Shown here one piece after another: positions 45,974 to 54,469 of a stretch of DNA of 64,000 nt. The DNA lies in assembly GCA_011620605.1 (NCBI GenBank), contig WOYW01000016.1, positions 496,001-560,000 of the forward strand, read 5' to 3'. The stretch is from Bacteroidales bacterium. GTDB lineage: Bacteria; Bacteroidota; Bacteroidia; Bacteroidales; UBA932. How positions within the stretch are numbered: position 1 is the stretch's first letter; every line of letters starts with the position of its first letter. Made by a program: the position numbers and the translations under genes. Under the pieces are notes generated by a model, which had not been told where the DNA came from, searched no databases, and saw only the letters and a list, made by a program, of their open reading frames with translations.

Positions 45974-46067
45974 AAGTCATTGAGTTTTATTTATTAATGT
46001 TTTACTCCATAAAAATAATGCTCTTTGGCTTATGTTCTTCCGATAATTTCATTTTTCAAACATAGGG

Positions 46068-46238
46068 ACTAATATCCAGGAAGCACACAACAGTAATTAC
46101 GGGGTAAATGCATGCGTGGATAATTACTGGGTTCTGTTTGATTACAACAGGGGCTATGCAGAAGATCTGGAAGCGTCCGGTATCATGTCCCTGGAAAGAC
46201 TGCCCAAGTTTTCTTGTTATTTCTTCCGCTTTTCGTAA
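46068..46238 (+). pseudogene. Family 2 glycoside hydrolase remnant, 3' part
   Basis: From ACT 46068 the frame reads TNIQEAHNSNYG, then VDNYWVLFDYNRGYAEDLEA and SGIMSLERLPK, the conserved GH2 sequence that continues the 5' part (RLLQQAT) across the insertion. It stops at TAA 46236, where the next gene's -7 element begins. The C-terminal domains of the enzyme are missing. Confidence 0.87.
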
Positions 46239-46243
46239 CTTTG
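46214..46243 (+). promoter_or_regulatory. Promoter of the 46249 lipoprotein gene
   Basis: TTG 46214-46216, a 19-base spacer, then TAACTTTG 46236-46243, 5 bases before ATG 46249. It is embedded in the end of the GH2 remnant. Confidence 0.7.
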
Positions 46244-46248
46244 AAATT

Positions 46249-46770
46249 ATGAAAAAGATTATCAGAACATTACTCCTGGTTTTGGTTGCCGGATTTATGA
46301 CTGTTTCCTGCCAAGATCTGGGCCATACGTATACATATTATTTTGGATCCCGTACAGAGATCACTTTCAATGAAGTTACCGCTTCTACAACACCCGGTCT
46401 GAGGGAACTTGCCGCCATGCTTTCCCAAAAAAGCAATGACATACAGAAAGATTTTCAATTTGACTGGATGGTCACCGGAGGAGGAAACACACAGGAAGAA
46501 GCCCTGGATAATGCCGTTAATGAGGCCATAACAGGTTTTACTTCCAGCGTGGTTAATTCTTTTATTTTGGAAATGAACGCTTTCCGCACCGAGTTCGATG
46601 CTAAAAAACAGGAATTATCCGGGCTTCTTTCCCAGGAAACGGGATCAGTAAATTTCACAGTCCGCCTGTTTTTAACAGCGGACAGTGATGTTACTCAGGT
46701 ATATGAAATACCACTGGCCGTATCCGAATCCTTTACCTTTGAGTGTAGGGGAAAGAACGATACGTATTAA
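46249..46770 (+). CDS. Uncharacterised lipoprotein
   Basis: 173 residues from ATG 46249, which follows a -7 element and opens a lipoprotein signal (LLLVLVAGFMTVSC, Cys near residue 22). A longer reading from 46108 would use pseudogene sequence. The mature part reads YYFGSRTEITFNEVTASTTP, a helical central region, and a C-terminal beta-like stretch. I do not recognise the family. It converges with the cyclophilin gene, with 4 bases of overlap. Confidence 0.75.
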   Translation: MKKIIRTLLLVLVAGFMTVSCQDLGHTYTYYFGSRTEITFNEVTASTTPGLRELAAMLSQKSNDIQKDFQFDWMVTGGGNTQEEALDNAVNEAITGFTSSVVNSFILEMNAFRTEFDAKKQELSGLLSQETGSVNFTVRLFLTADSDVTQVYEIPLAVSESFTFECRGKNDTY

Positions 46771-47387
46771 AGAACGGGCAGAATACTGATAATACGGATA
46801 TCTTTTACAGGCCGATCAGCCGGCCCGGTTTCCGTGGTAGCGATCTTATCTATAATATCCAATCCTTCGATTACTTCTCCGAAAACAGTATAATTGCCAT
46901 CCAGTTGACGGCAAGCCGTTTCGTTGTGAACAATATAGAATTGAGAGCCTGAAGATGCTTTTTCGGGATTTACCGAATCACCTGTTCTGGCAGCGGCGAT
47001 CGCACCTTTTTTATGTACGAGTTCGGGTACGAATTCAGCCGGGACGGTATATCCGGGGCTTCCGGAACCAAGACGTTGTCCCGGGGCGGCATTCCGTGAT
47101 TGCGGGTCACCGCACTGGATCATAAATCCTTCAATAACCCTGTGGAACAGTATGTTGTCATAAAACCTCTTGGAGGTTAATTTTACAAAGTTATCCCGGT
47201 GAAGAGGGGTGTCGCTGTAAAGGCGAATGGTCATGGTCCCTTCAGTGGTTTTCAATTCAAAAACGGGCTCCTCCGGAAGACTGGCAGGGTCAAATGCCTG
47301 GTCTTTCCCCTTTTTGCCCGCGTTATTGCAGGATCCCATAAATAATGCACTTATACAGATCAGTAAAAAAATTGTGGTTTGTTTCAT
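46767..47387 (-). CDS. Cyclophilin-type peptidyl-prolyl isomerase lipoprotein
   Basis: 206 residues with a lipoprotein signal (ALFMGSCNN). The catalytic core FHRVIEGFMIQCGDPQSR and SSGSQFYIVHNE are standard. An insertion widens the region between GAIAAARTG and SSGSQF, common in Bacteroidota. It assists folding of envelope proteins in the periplasm, anchored to a membrane. Confidence 0.93.
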   Translation of the reverse strand: MKQTTIFLLICISALFMGSCNNAGKKGKDQAFDPASLPEEPVFELKTTEGTMTIRLYSDTPLHRDNFVKLTSKRFYDNILFHRVIEGFMIQCGDPQSRNAAPGQRLGSGSPGYTVPAEFVPELVHKKGAIAAARTGDSVNPEKASSGSQFYIVHNETACRQLDGNYTVFGEVIEGLDIIDKIATTETGPADRPVKDIRIISILPVL

Positions 47388-47444
47388 ATCTCTGAAATTG
47401 AATATTTCTAAGGTTTTCGAAAAACTAAGGTAGTGTTTTTTTTT

Positions 47445-47452
47445 TACATTTG
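47445..47452 (+). promoter_or_regulatory. -7 element of dut, leaderless arrangement
   Basis: TACATTTG after a T run, 6 bases before ATG 47459. Confidence 0.6.
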
Positions 47453-47458
47453 TATATT

Positions 47459-47893
47459 ATGAAAGTCAGGATAATCAACCATTCCCGTTATCCATTGCCG
47501 GAATATGCAACTTCTTTATCTGCCGGGATGGACTTGCGTGCCGATCTGCCGGGATCAGTAGTTTTACAACCCCTGGAAAGGGCCCTTGTTCCCACGGGTC
47601 TTTTTATTTCACTTCCGCCGGGATATGAAGCACAGATCAGACCCCGCAGCGGAATGGCTGTGAAAAAAGGACTCGGCATATTGAACAGTCCAGGTACCAT
47701 CGATGCCGATTACCGGGGAGAGATCAGGGTCATTCTGGTAAATCTTTCCAATGTGCCGGTAGAGATCGAACCCGGTGAAAGAGTCGCACAAATGATTGTG
47801 GCCTCACACGAAAGGGTTGAATGGGATGCGGTCAATGAACTGGAACAAACCGAACGCGGAGAAGGCGGATTCGGGTCCACGGGTGGTAAATAA
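47459..47893 (+). CDS. dut: dUTP diphosphatase
   Basis: 144 residues from ATG 47459, chosen because it follows a -7 element; an upstream codon at 47450 overlaps it. The five trimeric dUTPase motifs are present: [39 protein letters not shown] and the C-terminal [10 protein letters not shown]. It hydrolyses dUTP to dUMP, limiting uracil in DNA and supplying dTMP synthesis. murF starts 7 bases downstream. Confidence 0.97.
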   Translation: MKVRIINHSRYPLPEYATSLSAGMDLRADLPGSVVLQPLERALVPTGLFISLPPGYEAQIRPRSGMAVKKGLGILNSPGTIDADYRGEIRVILVNLSNVPVEIEPGERVAQMIVASHERVEWDAVNELEQTERGEGGFGSTGGK

Positions 47894-47900
47894 TGCAGAC

Positions 47901-49196
47901 ATGGAGGAAAAACTTTATTCATTGTTTTTAAAACACCCCGATGTCTGTACAGATACCAGGCAGATTCGTCCGGGTTGTCTTTTTTTCGCACTCCGCGGGG
48001 AGCGTTTTGACGGGAATCTCTTTGCCCTAGAAGCACTCGGCAAGGGCGCTGCTTATGCTGTTGTAGATAACTGTTCCGGAGATGATCCCAGGTTGATTAG
48101 GGTGCCTGACGCATTGGAGTCTTTACAGCAATTGGCAGTAAATCATCGTGATAAATTTCAGGTGCCCGTAATAGCTCTGACAGGGTCCAACGGGAAAACC
48201 ACTACAAAGGAATTGATCCAGGCCGTACTCGCCACCCGTTACTGCGTTACTGCAACAAAAGGGAACCTTAACAACCACATAGGGGTACCGCTGAGTTTGT
48301 TGGATATGAACCGGGATACACAGGCCGGTTTATTTGAAATGGGAGCCAGTCACCCCGGAGAGATAGCGTTCCTTACGAAAATGATCAAACCCGATGCCGG
48401 TCTGATAACCAATATTGCGGGAGCGCACATAGAAGGATTTGAAACCATAGAAGGTGTCAAAAAAGGCAAAGGTGCGTTGTACGATTACCTGGCATCTTCC
48501 GGGGGGGTGGTGTTTTATAATTCAGATGACCCTGTGCTATGCCGTATGCTGGAGGAAAGGAACATAAAAGGGAAAACAATAGCTTACGGCACGGGGGTAC
48601 AGGGAATAAAAGCGGAAATTACTGAAGGTGTACTTCAATTGAAGGTGGACGGGTACCCGTTGATCAAAACCAATCTGGCGGGAAGCTACAATACTCCCAA
48701 TGTATTGGCTGCATTGGCTGTCGGCAGGTATTACGGTACTGATCCCCTTGAAACAGTAAGGGCGATAGCGTCTTACAGGCCATCCAACAATCGTTCCCAA
48801 TGGATTCAAACATCCCGCAACCTACTGCTTTCGGATGCTTATAATGCAAATCCCGTAAGCATGGCCTTATCCCTGGAAAATTTCACTGCATCTGAAGGTT
48901 CCCGAAAATGTCTGGTTCTGGGAGATATGCTGGAATTGGGCGAAGGATCTCACCGGGAACATCTCAAAATTGTTGCGCAGGTAGGAAAAATGAACGTGGA
49001 TAAAGTGTTCTGGGTGGGGCCCCGGTTCACCAGGGCAGTAGAAGAAAGCCGGGCGGCGGGGATGTGTTTTCCCCATGTGGAAGCGTTGATCACGTACCTG
49101 GAAAAAGACCTTCCCGAAGGATTTGTTGTTCTTATCAAAGGATCCAACGGTATCCGTCTTACAAAACTTATTGCATCCGGAGTTTTAGGAAAGTGA
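47901..49196 (+). CDS. murF: UDP-MurNAc-tripeptide-D-Ala-D-Ala ligase
   Basis: 431 residues from ATG 47901; a longer in-frame reading would overlap dut. The substrate domain starts with TDTRQIRPGCLFFALRGERF; the ATP site is ALTGSNGKTTTKELIQAVL, followed by LNNHIGVPLSLL and the C-terminal DAYNANPVSM. It adds D-Ala-D-Ala to the peptidoglycan precursor. Its last 29 bases overlap the convergent glycosyltransferase gene. Confidence 0.96.
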   Translation: MEEKLYSLFLKHPDVCTDTRQIRPGCLFFALRGERFDGNLFALEALGKGAAYAVVDNCSGDDPRLIRVPDALESLQQLAVNHRDKFQVPVIALTGSNGKTTTKELIQAVLATRYCVTATKGNLNNHIGVPLSLLDMNRDTQAGLFEMGASHPGEIAFLTKMIKPDAGLITNIAGAHIEGFETIEGVKKGKGALYDYLASSGGVVFYNSDDPVLCRMLEERNIKGKTIAYGTGVQGIKAEITEGVLQLKVDGYPLIKTNLAGSYNTPNVLAALAVGRYYGTDPLETVRAIASYRPSNNRSQWIQTSRNLLLSDAYNANPVSMALSLENFTASEGSRKCLVLGDMLELGEGSHREHLKIVAQVGKMNVDKVFWVGPRFTRAVEESRAAGMCFPHVEALITYLEKDLPEGFVVLIKGSNGIRLTKLIASGVLGK

Positions 49197-50184
49197 GCTT
49201 TTTACCGGATACAAAGAAACGCCATACAATACTTCCCCTGTACATGACCTGGCTGAGATCCGGTTTTTTCCCTCCGGAGCGCTTCATTTTATGGCACATG
49301 CTCCAGAAATGCAGGTGTGCTTTGTAAACGGACAAGGTGAAATTCCATTTTCCCTGAAAACAGTAAGCAACGGCTGAAAGATGGTCAGCCAGTATCCGGA
49401 GCAATAAAATGGGGATCAATTCTCCTTTTCCCAGGTTTTTGTACATCATCAACAGGTTATTCCTGTAATTCAGATAGAGTTTACGGGGAGAATTGTTGGG
49501 AAGAGTACCGCCTCCGACATGCAGGATCTTTGACTGCGGCACAACGTAGACAGAATTGCCTGCCCAATGAGCTCTCCAGGAAAAGTCTATTTCTTCCATG
49601 TGGGCAAAAAAATGATCGTCCAAACCTCCAAGTCGGTGAAAAAGATCGGAGCGGACAACCATACATGTTCCGCTGGCCCAGAAAACAGGGACAGGCCGGT
49701 CATACTGGCCGTGGTCTTTTTCTATGGATGTCAAAACCCGGCCCCGGCAAAAAGGGAATCCCAGCCAATCAATAAACCCGCCGCAGGCCCCTGCATATTC
49801 AAACGTATCGGGATGTGCCCAGGACAGGATCTTTGGCATGCAAACGCCGCATTCGGGCAGGCTGTCCATCATCTCGGCAAGGGGAGGCAGCCAGCCGGAG
49901 GTGACTTCCACATCGGAATTCAGAAGTATGTAATACGTGGCATCTATCTGCTTCAGGGCAAGGTTGTATCCTCCTGTGTAACCCAGATTGCTCTGAAAGA
50001 CAATAAGCGGAAGGTCAGGGAAATTTTCAGTGAGCCAAGGCACCGAACCGTCGGTGGAGCCGTTATCTGCCACAAATATACGCGCCCAGGGTTCCGGAGT
50101 GCGTTCCAGTAAAAGGGGAAGGAACTGTTTCAGGAAGTGTTTGCCGTTCCAGTTCAGGATCACTATGGCCACTTTCGGCTTCAT
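49168..50184 (-). CDS. Family 2 glycosyltransferase
   Basis: 338 residues from ATG 50184, 4 bases after a -7 element; upstream readings lack homology. The GT2 fold is shown by VAIVILNWNGKHFLKQFLPL, FVADNGSTDGS, NLGYTGGYNLAL, the DXD-like LLNSDVEVTSGWL, and ARM-like EEIDFSWRAHWAG. It resembles rhamnosyl- or dTDP-sugar transferases for surface polysaccharide. A C-terminal hydrophobic stretch suggests membrane association. Confidence 0.9.
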   Translation of the reverse strand: MKPKVAIVILNWNGKHFLKQFLPLLLERTPEPWARIFVADNGSTDGSVPWLTENFPDLPLIVFQSNLGYTGGYNLALKQIDATYYILLNSDVEVTSGWLPPLAEMMDSLPECGVCMPKILSWAHPDTFEYAGACGGFIDWLGFPFCRGRVLTSIEKDHGQYDRPVPVFWASGTCMVVRSDLFHRLGGLDDHFFAHMEEIDFSWRAHWAGNSVYVVPQSKILHVGGGTLPNNSPRKLYLNYRNNLLMMYKNLGKGELIPILLLRILADHLSAVAYCFQGKWNFTLSVYKAHLHFWSMCHKMKRSGGKKPDLSQVMYRGSIVWRFFVSGKKLTFLKLRMQ

Positions 50185-50188
50185 AAGA

Positions 50189-50196
50189 CAAATGTA
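50189..50196 (-). promoter_or_regulatory. -7 element of the glycosyltransferase gene
   Basis: Minus strand TACATTTG, 4 bases before ATG 50184. Confidence 0.65.
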
Positions 50197-50219
50197 AGTG
50201 TTTTTAGCAAATTTGCACC

Positions 50220-50390
50220 ATGAAGAGGACGATAGAATTGCTGGCTCCGGCCAAAGACCTGATGTGTGCCATTCCTGTGGTACGACCATGAGCTCACAAA
50301 AGCCGTTAAGCTGATCCGTGAACTTTACCAGGCCGGGGGATACTGTCCGCGGGAAAACGGTAATAAAGAAAAAAATGGTCAGAACCGTTG
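50220..50390 (+). pseudogene. Remnant of a U32-family peptidase/hydroxylase gene
   Basis: ATG 50220 opens MKRTIELLAPAKDLMCAIPV, the N-terminus of U32 peptidase-like proteins (normally followed by a GADAVYIGA-type block), but a stop follows after VVRP. A second frame then reads ELTKAVKLIRELYQAGGYCP before losing sense. This looks like a gene reduced to its first codons and a piece of its C-terminal part by a large internal deletion. Nothing else is seen between 50185 and 50440. Confidence 0.6.
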
Positions 50391-50440
50391 TTTCTGGTAA
50401 GAGGAAAGAAAAAATTCCCGGTTTATTTTGCTTGCCGGTC

Positions 50441-51922
50441 TTACCTGATGTATGTAGATAATGCAGTTTCCAGTAAACGGGCCAGTCCCCAGGCAAGTAA
50501 AAAATAGATCACAGAGATCACGATCAGGGGGAAAAATGCATCAAAAGTGCGGCTCCGTATAAGATCACTGGCTTTTGTCAGATCCTGTACTGCAATATAC
50601 CCAACGATGGAAGTCAGTTTGGTAAGAGCTATGAGTTCTCCCTTGTAAACGGGATAAACACGGCGTATTGCCTGTGGGAGAACAATGTATAAAAAAGCAC
50701 GCAAACGGGAAAAACCCAATGCCACTCCGGCTTCCGATTGTCCTTTTGGAACGGATTGTATGGAAGAGCGGAACATTTCCGATACATATGCCCCAAAGAT
50801 CAGGGAGAAAGTAATTACAGAAACTGTCACACCGTTTATTCCGGTAGATGCAAAAACCACATAAAACATAAGCATCAACAGGACAACCTGGGGGATGCCC
50901 CTGAAGAAGGATATGTATGCGCGAGCTAAAAGGGAGACTGCTCTCCACTGGCTCATGCGCATAAAACAAACAAAAGCCCCCGTAAGTGTGCCGCCCAGGG
51001 CGGAAAGAAATGCAGTCAATAATGTGATCAAAAGACCGTCCCACAAAAGCAAATACCGTTTATCCCGGATCAGGTTGTTGTAAAAACGCTGTCCGATGCT
51101 TTGCCGGGTTTTCTCTGTTTTATCTGTCTTATGGATACGGGATCGCAGGGTGATCATGGAAGACCAGGTGGTCAGGTATGTGTCTGAAAAAGCGAATTTT
51201 TTGCTTCTTTCTTCGGTAACCATAATGTAATTGACCATCATATCAATTTTCCCGGCAGACATTCCGGCCAGCATTCCGCTGAAATCCGAAATGATAAACT
51301 CGGGCTTTTTACCCAGCCAGGCGGCAAAGCGGCGGGCCATTTCGATATCGAATCCGGCGGGTTCGTTGCCCTGGTAAAAGGTAAACGGCACGTCCATACA
51401 TGTTGTACCAATTCTGATTGTTTCGTTGCTTTGGCCGGCTTCCGGAAACGAAGGCATGGACCCGTCTGTATTTTCCAGCCACCGTTCTTCCATTTGACCC
51501 AGGATGTTGTTCTCCCGTATTTCTTTGAGGAATGCGTTAAATTGCGGAAGTAGTATAGTGTCATGCTGGCTGAATCCCACAGATACAGAGGTGGCGGCCA
51601 CCTGTTGGTCCAGAAAAGATATGTCGGGGGCCTCTTCCAGAATATACACACAAGCCGGATAAGCCAGGAATACGGCATCGCAGTCTCCGTTTCTTAACAT
51701 GGAAAGCAGATCGGTCGTATTGGTCAGCGGAATGATCTGAGCCCTGGGGAACTGCTGCCTGGCATAATTTTCCTGCCATGTTGCTATAAGAACACCAATA
51801 CGCATACCGGGGTGGTCCAGTTCCCTTACTGACTGCAACGGTTGTTGTGCGCCGGCCACGTTCCAGATCCCCCGGAGGCAGAGCATCAGAATCAGAAGAA
51901 CAATACAAAAGAAATGTTTCAT
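50441..51922 (-). CDS. Amino-acid ABC permease fused to a permuted solute-binding domain
   Basis: 493 residues from ATG 51922, 1 base after the upstream stop. After the signal peptide, residues about 30-150 match the second half of an SBP_bac_3 fold (RIGVLIATWQENYARQQFP; LLSMLRNGDCDAVFLAYPA; LKEIRENNILGQMEERWL). Residues about 168-262 match its first half (IRIGTTCMDVPFTFYQGNEP; GFDIEMARRFAAWLG; TEERSKKFAFSDTY). Then comes a GlnP/HisM-type permease (TM from about 292, EAGVALGFSRLRAFLYIVLP). So the two halves are in reverse order. No ATPase gene is nearby. It probably imports a polar amino acid. Confidence 0.85.
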   Translation of the reverse strand: MKHFFCIVLLILMLCLRGIWNVAGAQQPLQSVRELDHPGMRIGVLIATWQENYARQQFPRAQIIPLTNTTDLLSMLRNGDCDAVFLAYPACVYILEEAPDISFLDQQVAATSVSVGFSQHDTILLPQFNAFLKEIRENNILGQMEERWLENTDGSMPSFPEAGQSNETIRIGTTCMDVPFTFYQGNEPAGFDIEMARRFAAWLGKKPEFIISDFSGMLAGMSAGKIDMMVNYIMVTEERSKKFAFSDTYLTTWSSMITLRSRIHKTDKTEKTRQSIGQRFYNNLIRDKRYLLLWDGLLITLLTAFLSALGGTLTGAFVCFMRMSQWRAVSLLARAYISFFRGIPQVVLLMLMFYVVFASTGINGVTVSVITFSLIFGAYVSEMFRSSIQSVPKGQSEAGVALGFSRLRAFLYIVLPQAIRRVYPVYKGELIALTKLTSIVGYIAVQDLTKASDLIRSRTFDAFFPLIVISVIYFLLAWGLARLLETALSTYIR

Positions 51923-51923
51923 A

Positions 51924-52889
51924 TCATGTGTCCTGAACAATTTTACGGTCAGGTACCCGTGACAGGAGAACGCCGCCGACGATCAGTACCAGTCCTGCAA
52001 TGGTAGAGGGAAATATGGGCTCTCCCAGTATATAATGTATAAGAATTAGTGATACAAAGGGAAATATGTATATCAGGGAGCTGACGACTGCCGTGTTCTT
52101 TGCAAGCCTTAGCGCTTTAAGCCAAATGATAAAAGGAACAGCCATTTCAAAAACACCTATATAGATCCCCGAAAGAATGCTTTTAGAGGAAACTTCCTGT
52201 ATGATACGGCCGGTGCCGTTTTCCTGGAACAAATTGCTGAACAGTAGATAAAGGGAAATGTAAAGCCAGGCAAAAAGAAAGTTTAAAAAAAGGGAAATAT
52301 CATCCGGTAATTTGTTTTTCATGTTGAGCAGGAAATATGTCGCCCACAGAAAAGCACTCCCCATGGCTAAAACAACACCCCATGGATCTTTTATATGCAG
52401 ACCTTCCCTGAACAACGCCAGCGGACTTCCCTGCAGTGCAATGAACAAAGCTCCGGTAAAACTTATGATCATAGCCAGAATACCCATCCATCCGATCTTT
52501 TGTCCCAGAACAGGAATGGACAATAAAACCAGGACGAGCGGCCATATCATGTTGAGAGCCTGTGCCACCTGGGCAGGCAACATACTGTATGCTTTGAAAA
52601 GGATCAGGTAATACAGAAAAGGATTAATAAAACCCAATAAGGCCGCTCTTCCCAGGGCTTTCCGGGGAATGGAAAAAAGAGCGCCACGCTTTCCCGCTGC
52701 CAGAAGCAGCAGGAATAACGTGGCGATAGCCGATGTGTTGGCAATGAACAGCAATACGGCAGGTGTCAGGTCGGCAAGCGCCCATTTGAAAGCGGTGGCC
52801 ACGGTGGCCCAGCATCCTATGGCAATGGCGGCATAAAAGCCGGCTGACCTGCGCAATTTATCTGCTATTTTGCAACTCGTTCCAGCCAT
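51924..52889 (-). CDS. EamA-family (DMT) transporter
   Basis: 321 residues with ten predicted helices in two EamA repeats (GFYAAIAIGCWATVATAFKW; DPWGVVLAMGSAFLWATYFL). Members export or exchange metabolites such as amino acids; the substrate is not predictable. It overlaps the peptide transporter gene by 25 bases and ends 1 base before the SBP-permease gene, so the three transporter genes form one unit. Confidence 0.9.
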   Translation of the reverse strand: MAGTSCKIADKLRRSAGFYAAIAIGCWATVATAFKWALADLTPAVLLFIANTSAIATLFLLLLAAGKRGALFSIPRKALGRAALLGFINPFLYYLILFKAYSMLPAQVAQALNMIWPLVLVLLSIPVLGQKIGWMGILAMIISFTGALFIALQGSPLALFREGLHIKDPWGVVLAMGSAFLWATYFLLNMKNKLPDDISLFLNFLFAWLYISLYLLFSNLFQENGTGRIIQEVSSKSILSGIYIGVFEMAVPFIIWLKALRLAKNTAVVSSLIYIFPFVSLILIHYILGEPIFPSTIAGLVLIVGGVLLSRVPDRKIVQDT

Positions 52890-54403
52890 TTAACCATGGA
52901 CAGCATAATGATCATAGATATGAGACATACTACAACAAACACTGTCCAGGTAGCCCATAAGGGAATATGGGAATACATAAGGCCCCCTATAAAAAGCAAT
53001 TGATTTCCAGCAGCTGTGGCGGCCAGCCATCCACCCTGCATCAATCCCTGCATATGGGGCGGGGCAACCTTGGACACGAACGAAAGCCCAAGCGGACTGA
53101 TAAACAACTCGGCAACGGTCAATACAAAATATGTGGTTATCAGAATGAATGGACCGACTTTGGCGGATTGTTCCAGGCCTCCGGCTGCTTTTACGTCACT
53201 GAAAAGAGGCAGGTTCACCGAGGCGAAAGTCATGATTAGGTAAGCGGCAGCGGCAATTCCCATACCTATTGCGATCTTTTTTGGTGTGGAAGGTTCTTTT
53301 CCTTTCTTGTTCAGCCAGGAGAAAAGTGCCACGATAAGCGGGGTCAGAACCACTACGAACAACGGGTTAACTGACTGGAACATTTCAGCTCCGACAATCC
53401 GGGTAAATCCAAGATTGATGTCTATCATGCTCAGATCTGTATAATCCCTGGCAAAGAAAGTCAGTGAGAGACCGTTCTGATGGAACGAGAACCAGAAAAA
53501 GATCACGATCCCGAAGACGGCAAACAAGGCCAGCAAACGGCGTTTGACTTCGGCAACATCCATTTTTGTAACAGTGGGTCTGGGATTATCCTCTGTAGTG
53601 ATACCGTCTTTTTTAACGTCCGGGAGCCTGTTCTTGGTTACCAGGAAGATCACCAGGGAAATTGCCATGGCTACAATGGCCACAAAGAATGCATAATGGA
53701 ATCCGGTGCTGAAAACGTCCAGGTAACGATCAGCAAAAGCAGCCAGATCGGTTACGGGGCCCTGATTGGCTTCGGCAGCGGCTAATGAAAATTTTTCCAG
53801 GGCTTCACCGGTGATCTCATTGGCACGGAACTGATGGCAAAGGGCCGGTAACGCGGCATTGTATGTCAGACTGTGTGACTGCAGCCACCAGTTTCTGACG
53901 GCGATGGCAAAGAATGGAGCAAAAATGGCTCCGATGTTGATGAACATGTAAAAAATCTGGAATCCGGTATCTCTTTTGGAGGCGTATTTTGAATTGTCAT
54001 ACATCTGTCCCACGACAGCCTGCAGATTTCCTTTGAACAAGCCATTTCCGAAAGCGATGATAAAGAGGCCGAAACAGGTAAGTGCCAGGTAAAGACCTAA
54101 ATTGGGAACGGGTGTGGGCGTAGGAAATCCGATGATAAGATATCCGACAGCCATCATTACAATTCCCGTCAAAATGGTTCCCTTGTAATTTTTTGTTTTG
54201 TCGGCAATGAGACCCCCTACCAGGGCCAATACGTAAATGAGGGCATAAAAGATGGCGTATATGACTCCGGTCGTTGTTTCATTCAGACCGAACTTGGCCG
54301 ATAAAAACAGGGACAGAATAGCCATCATTGTGTAAAAGCCAAAGCGTTCGCCCATATTGGCAAGTGCTGCGGCAATCAATCCTTTGGGTTGTCCTTTGAA
54401 CAT
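52865..54403 (-). CDS. POT/PTR-family peptide transporter
   Basis: 512 residues, about 14 helices. The proton-coupling ExxER region reads ALANMGERFGFYTMMAIL, and GGLIADKTKNYKGTI and FQIFYMFINIGAIFAPFFAI are POT signatures. It imports di- and tripeptides with protons. A long extracytoplasmic or loop insertion lies at about 175-225. It heads the transporter unit and has its own -7 element with a 31-base leader. Confidence 0.93.
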   Translation of the reverse strand: MFKGQPKGLIAAALANMGERFGFYTMMAILSLFLSAKFGLNETTTGVIYAIFYALIYVLALVGGLIADKTKNYKGTILTGIVMMAVGYLIIGFPTPTPVPNLGLYLALTCFGLFIIAFGNGLFKGNLQAVVGQMYDNSKYASKRDTGFQIFYMFINIGAIFAPFFAIAVRNWWLQSHSLTYNAALPALCHQFRANEITGEALEKFSLAAAEANQGPVTDLAAFADRYLDVFSTGFHYAFFVAIVAMAISLVIFLVTKNRLPDVKKDGITTEDNPRPTVTKMDVAEVKRRLLALFAVFGIVIFFWFSFHQNGLSLTFFARDYTDLSMIDINLGFTRIVGAEMFQSVNPLFVVVLTPLIVALFSWLNKKGKEPSTPKKIAIGMGIAAAAYLIMTFASVNLPLFSDVKAAGGLEQSAKVGPFILITTYFVLTVAELFISPLGLSFVSKVAPPHMQGLMQGGWLAATAAGNQLLFIGGLMYSHIPLWATWTVFVVVCLISMIIMLSMVKWLERVAK

Positions 54404-54434
54404 AGTGGTTTGGTTATTTTGAGTTTATATCCGA

Positions 54435-54442
54435 CAAAAATA
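54435..54442 (-). promoter_or_regulatory. -7 element of the peptide transporter operon
   Basis: Minus strand TATTTTTG, 31 bases before ATG 54403; 12 bases from the divergent plus-strand element. Confidence 0.55.
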
Positions 54443-54454
54443 CGATAATTTTGA

Positions 54455-54462
54455 TAACTTTG
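54455..54462 (+). promoter_or_regulatory. -7 element of the acyltransferase gene
   Basis: TAACTTTG, 7 bases before ATG 54470. Confidence 0.65.
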
Positions 54463-54469
54463 TCTGCTT

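Larger units (their letters stand above)
44491..46067 (-). mobile_element. IS110-family (IS1111-like) insertion sequence
   Basis: About 1577 bases between two copies of ACT (44488-44490 and 46068-46070). Terminal inverted repeats are CTATGTTGAAAA at 44492-44503 and TTTTCAAACATAG at 46053-46065, identical but for one extra T. The single recombinase gene lies on the minus strand. About 94 bases precede it and about 397 non-coding bases follow it. Removing the element joins the interrupted GH2 codons in frame, so the boundaries are firm. The long downstream non-coding end and near-terminal repeats fit the IS1111 group. Confidence 0.9.
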
